Assembly: GCA_021849435.1 (NCBI GenBank)
Contig: JAJZSX010000211.1
Location: forward strand, 1 to 5,066
Direction: 5' to 3'
DNA: 5,066 nt
DNA from: Actinomycetes bacterium
GTDB lineage: Bacteria; Actinomycetota; Acidimicrobiia; Acidimicrobiales; RAAP-2
Position numbers and translations under genes: made by a program
Notes under the pieces: model-generated
Databases searched by the model: none
What the model saw: only the letters and a program-made list of their open reading frames with translations
What the model was told of the DNA's origin: nothing
Part shown: piece by piece, positions 5,053 through 5,066 of the stretch
Numbering within the stretch: the first letter of the stretch is position 1
How the letters are laid out: each line of letters begins with the position of its first letter

Positions 5053-5066
5053 CCAATTAGGACACA
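5053..5066 (-). repeat. Right terminal inverted repeat of the mobile element
   Basis: CCAATTAGGACACA is the exact reverse complement of 1582-1595 and abuts the in-frame GTG at 5051 of the transposase. It ends with the last base of the window, so the repeat may extend further and the flanking target duplication is not visible. Confidence 0.75.

Larger units (their letters stand above)
1582..5066. mobile_element. Mosaic transposon: IS5-type ends and transposase enclosing tnpB and a methyltransferase
   Basis: Perfect 14-bp inverted repeats bound 3485 bp. The right end carries an IS5-family transposase whose reading frame begins next to the right repeat, as is usual in that family. A plain IS5-family copy is roughly 0.8-1.2 kb, and no convincing copy of the repeat lies near the transposase 3' end (4070-4209). 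The repeat at 1582 is therefore the best partner, which leaves about 2.5 kb of extra cargo: a TnpB gene and a methyltransferase. Alternative: the left repeat is a relic of a second, mostly deleted copy, in which case this would be a decayed composite transposon. It is also possible that the window ends at an assembly break at a repeated IS tip. Confidence 0.6.

Noticed and set aside
1..5066. CRISPR array or cas genes accompanying the RNA-guided nuclease
   Set aside because: I see no regularly spaced direct repeats and no Cas1/Cas2-like frame. TnpB elements do not need an array.

Overview
The window is a GC-rich stretch that looks actinobacterial. The evidence is a mycoredoxin-like glutaredoxin, a tRNA-Asp/tRNA-Phe pair of the kind common in Actinobacteria, and TnpB and IS5-type transposase sequences resembling actinobacterial ones. 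This assignment comes from recalled protein and tRNA style, not from a database search.

Left third (1-1577) is ordinary chromosome, all read on the minus strand. In transcription order it holds a small CxxC glutaredoxin/mycoredoxin-like gene (1577-1317), tRNA-Asp(GUC) (1275-1201), tRNA-Phe(GAA) with an encoded CCA (1172-1097), and a class-C-beta-lactamase-fold serine hydrolase (1056 to beyond the left edge).

Right two thirds (1582-5066) appears to be one mosaic mobile element. A 14-bp sequence at 1582-1595 is repeated perfectly in inverted orientation at 5053-5066, the very end of the window. Between these tips lie an intact TnpB (RuvC-type RNA-guided nuclease of IS200/IS605/IS607 elements, minus strand), a class I SAM-dependent methyltransferase (plus strand), and an IS5-family DDE transposase (minus strand). 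The transposase is split over two frames by a -1 shift at a C3G5 run, but all three DDE residues are retained. Downstream of tnpB are three perfect short hairpins ending in a TCAA, which I read as a candidate omega-RNA scaffold and right end of a nested TnpB element.

Proposed history (inference): an IS5-family transposon carrying a methyltransferase passenger was invaded by a TnpB element close to its left tip, and the whole unit sits 4 bp upstream of the probable start codon of the mycoredoxin-like gene. Its terminal repeat would supply that gene's ribosome binding site. If the TnpB right end is where I place it, the omega-RNA guide would be copied from the tip of the surrounding IS5-type element. 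The main uncertainties are the left boundary of the TnpB element, whether the two 14-bp repeats belong to one element or are relics of two, and whether the transposase frameshift is programmed or a mutation.
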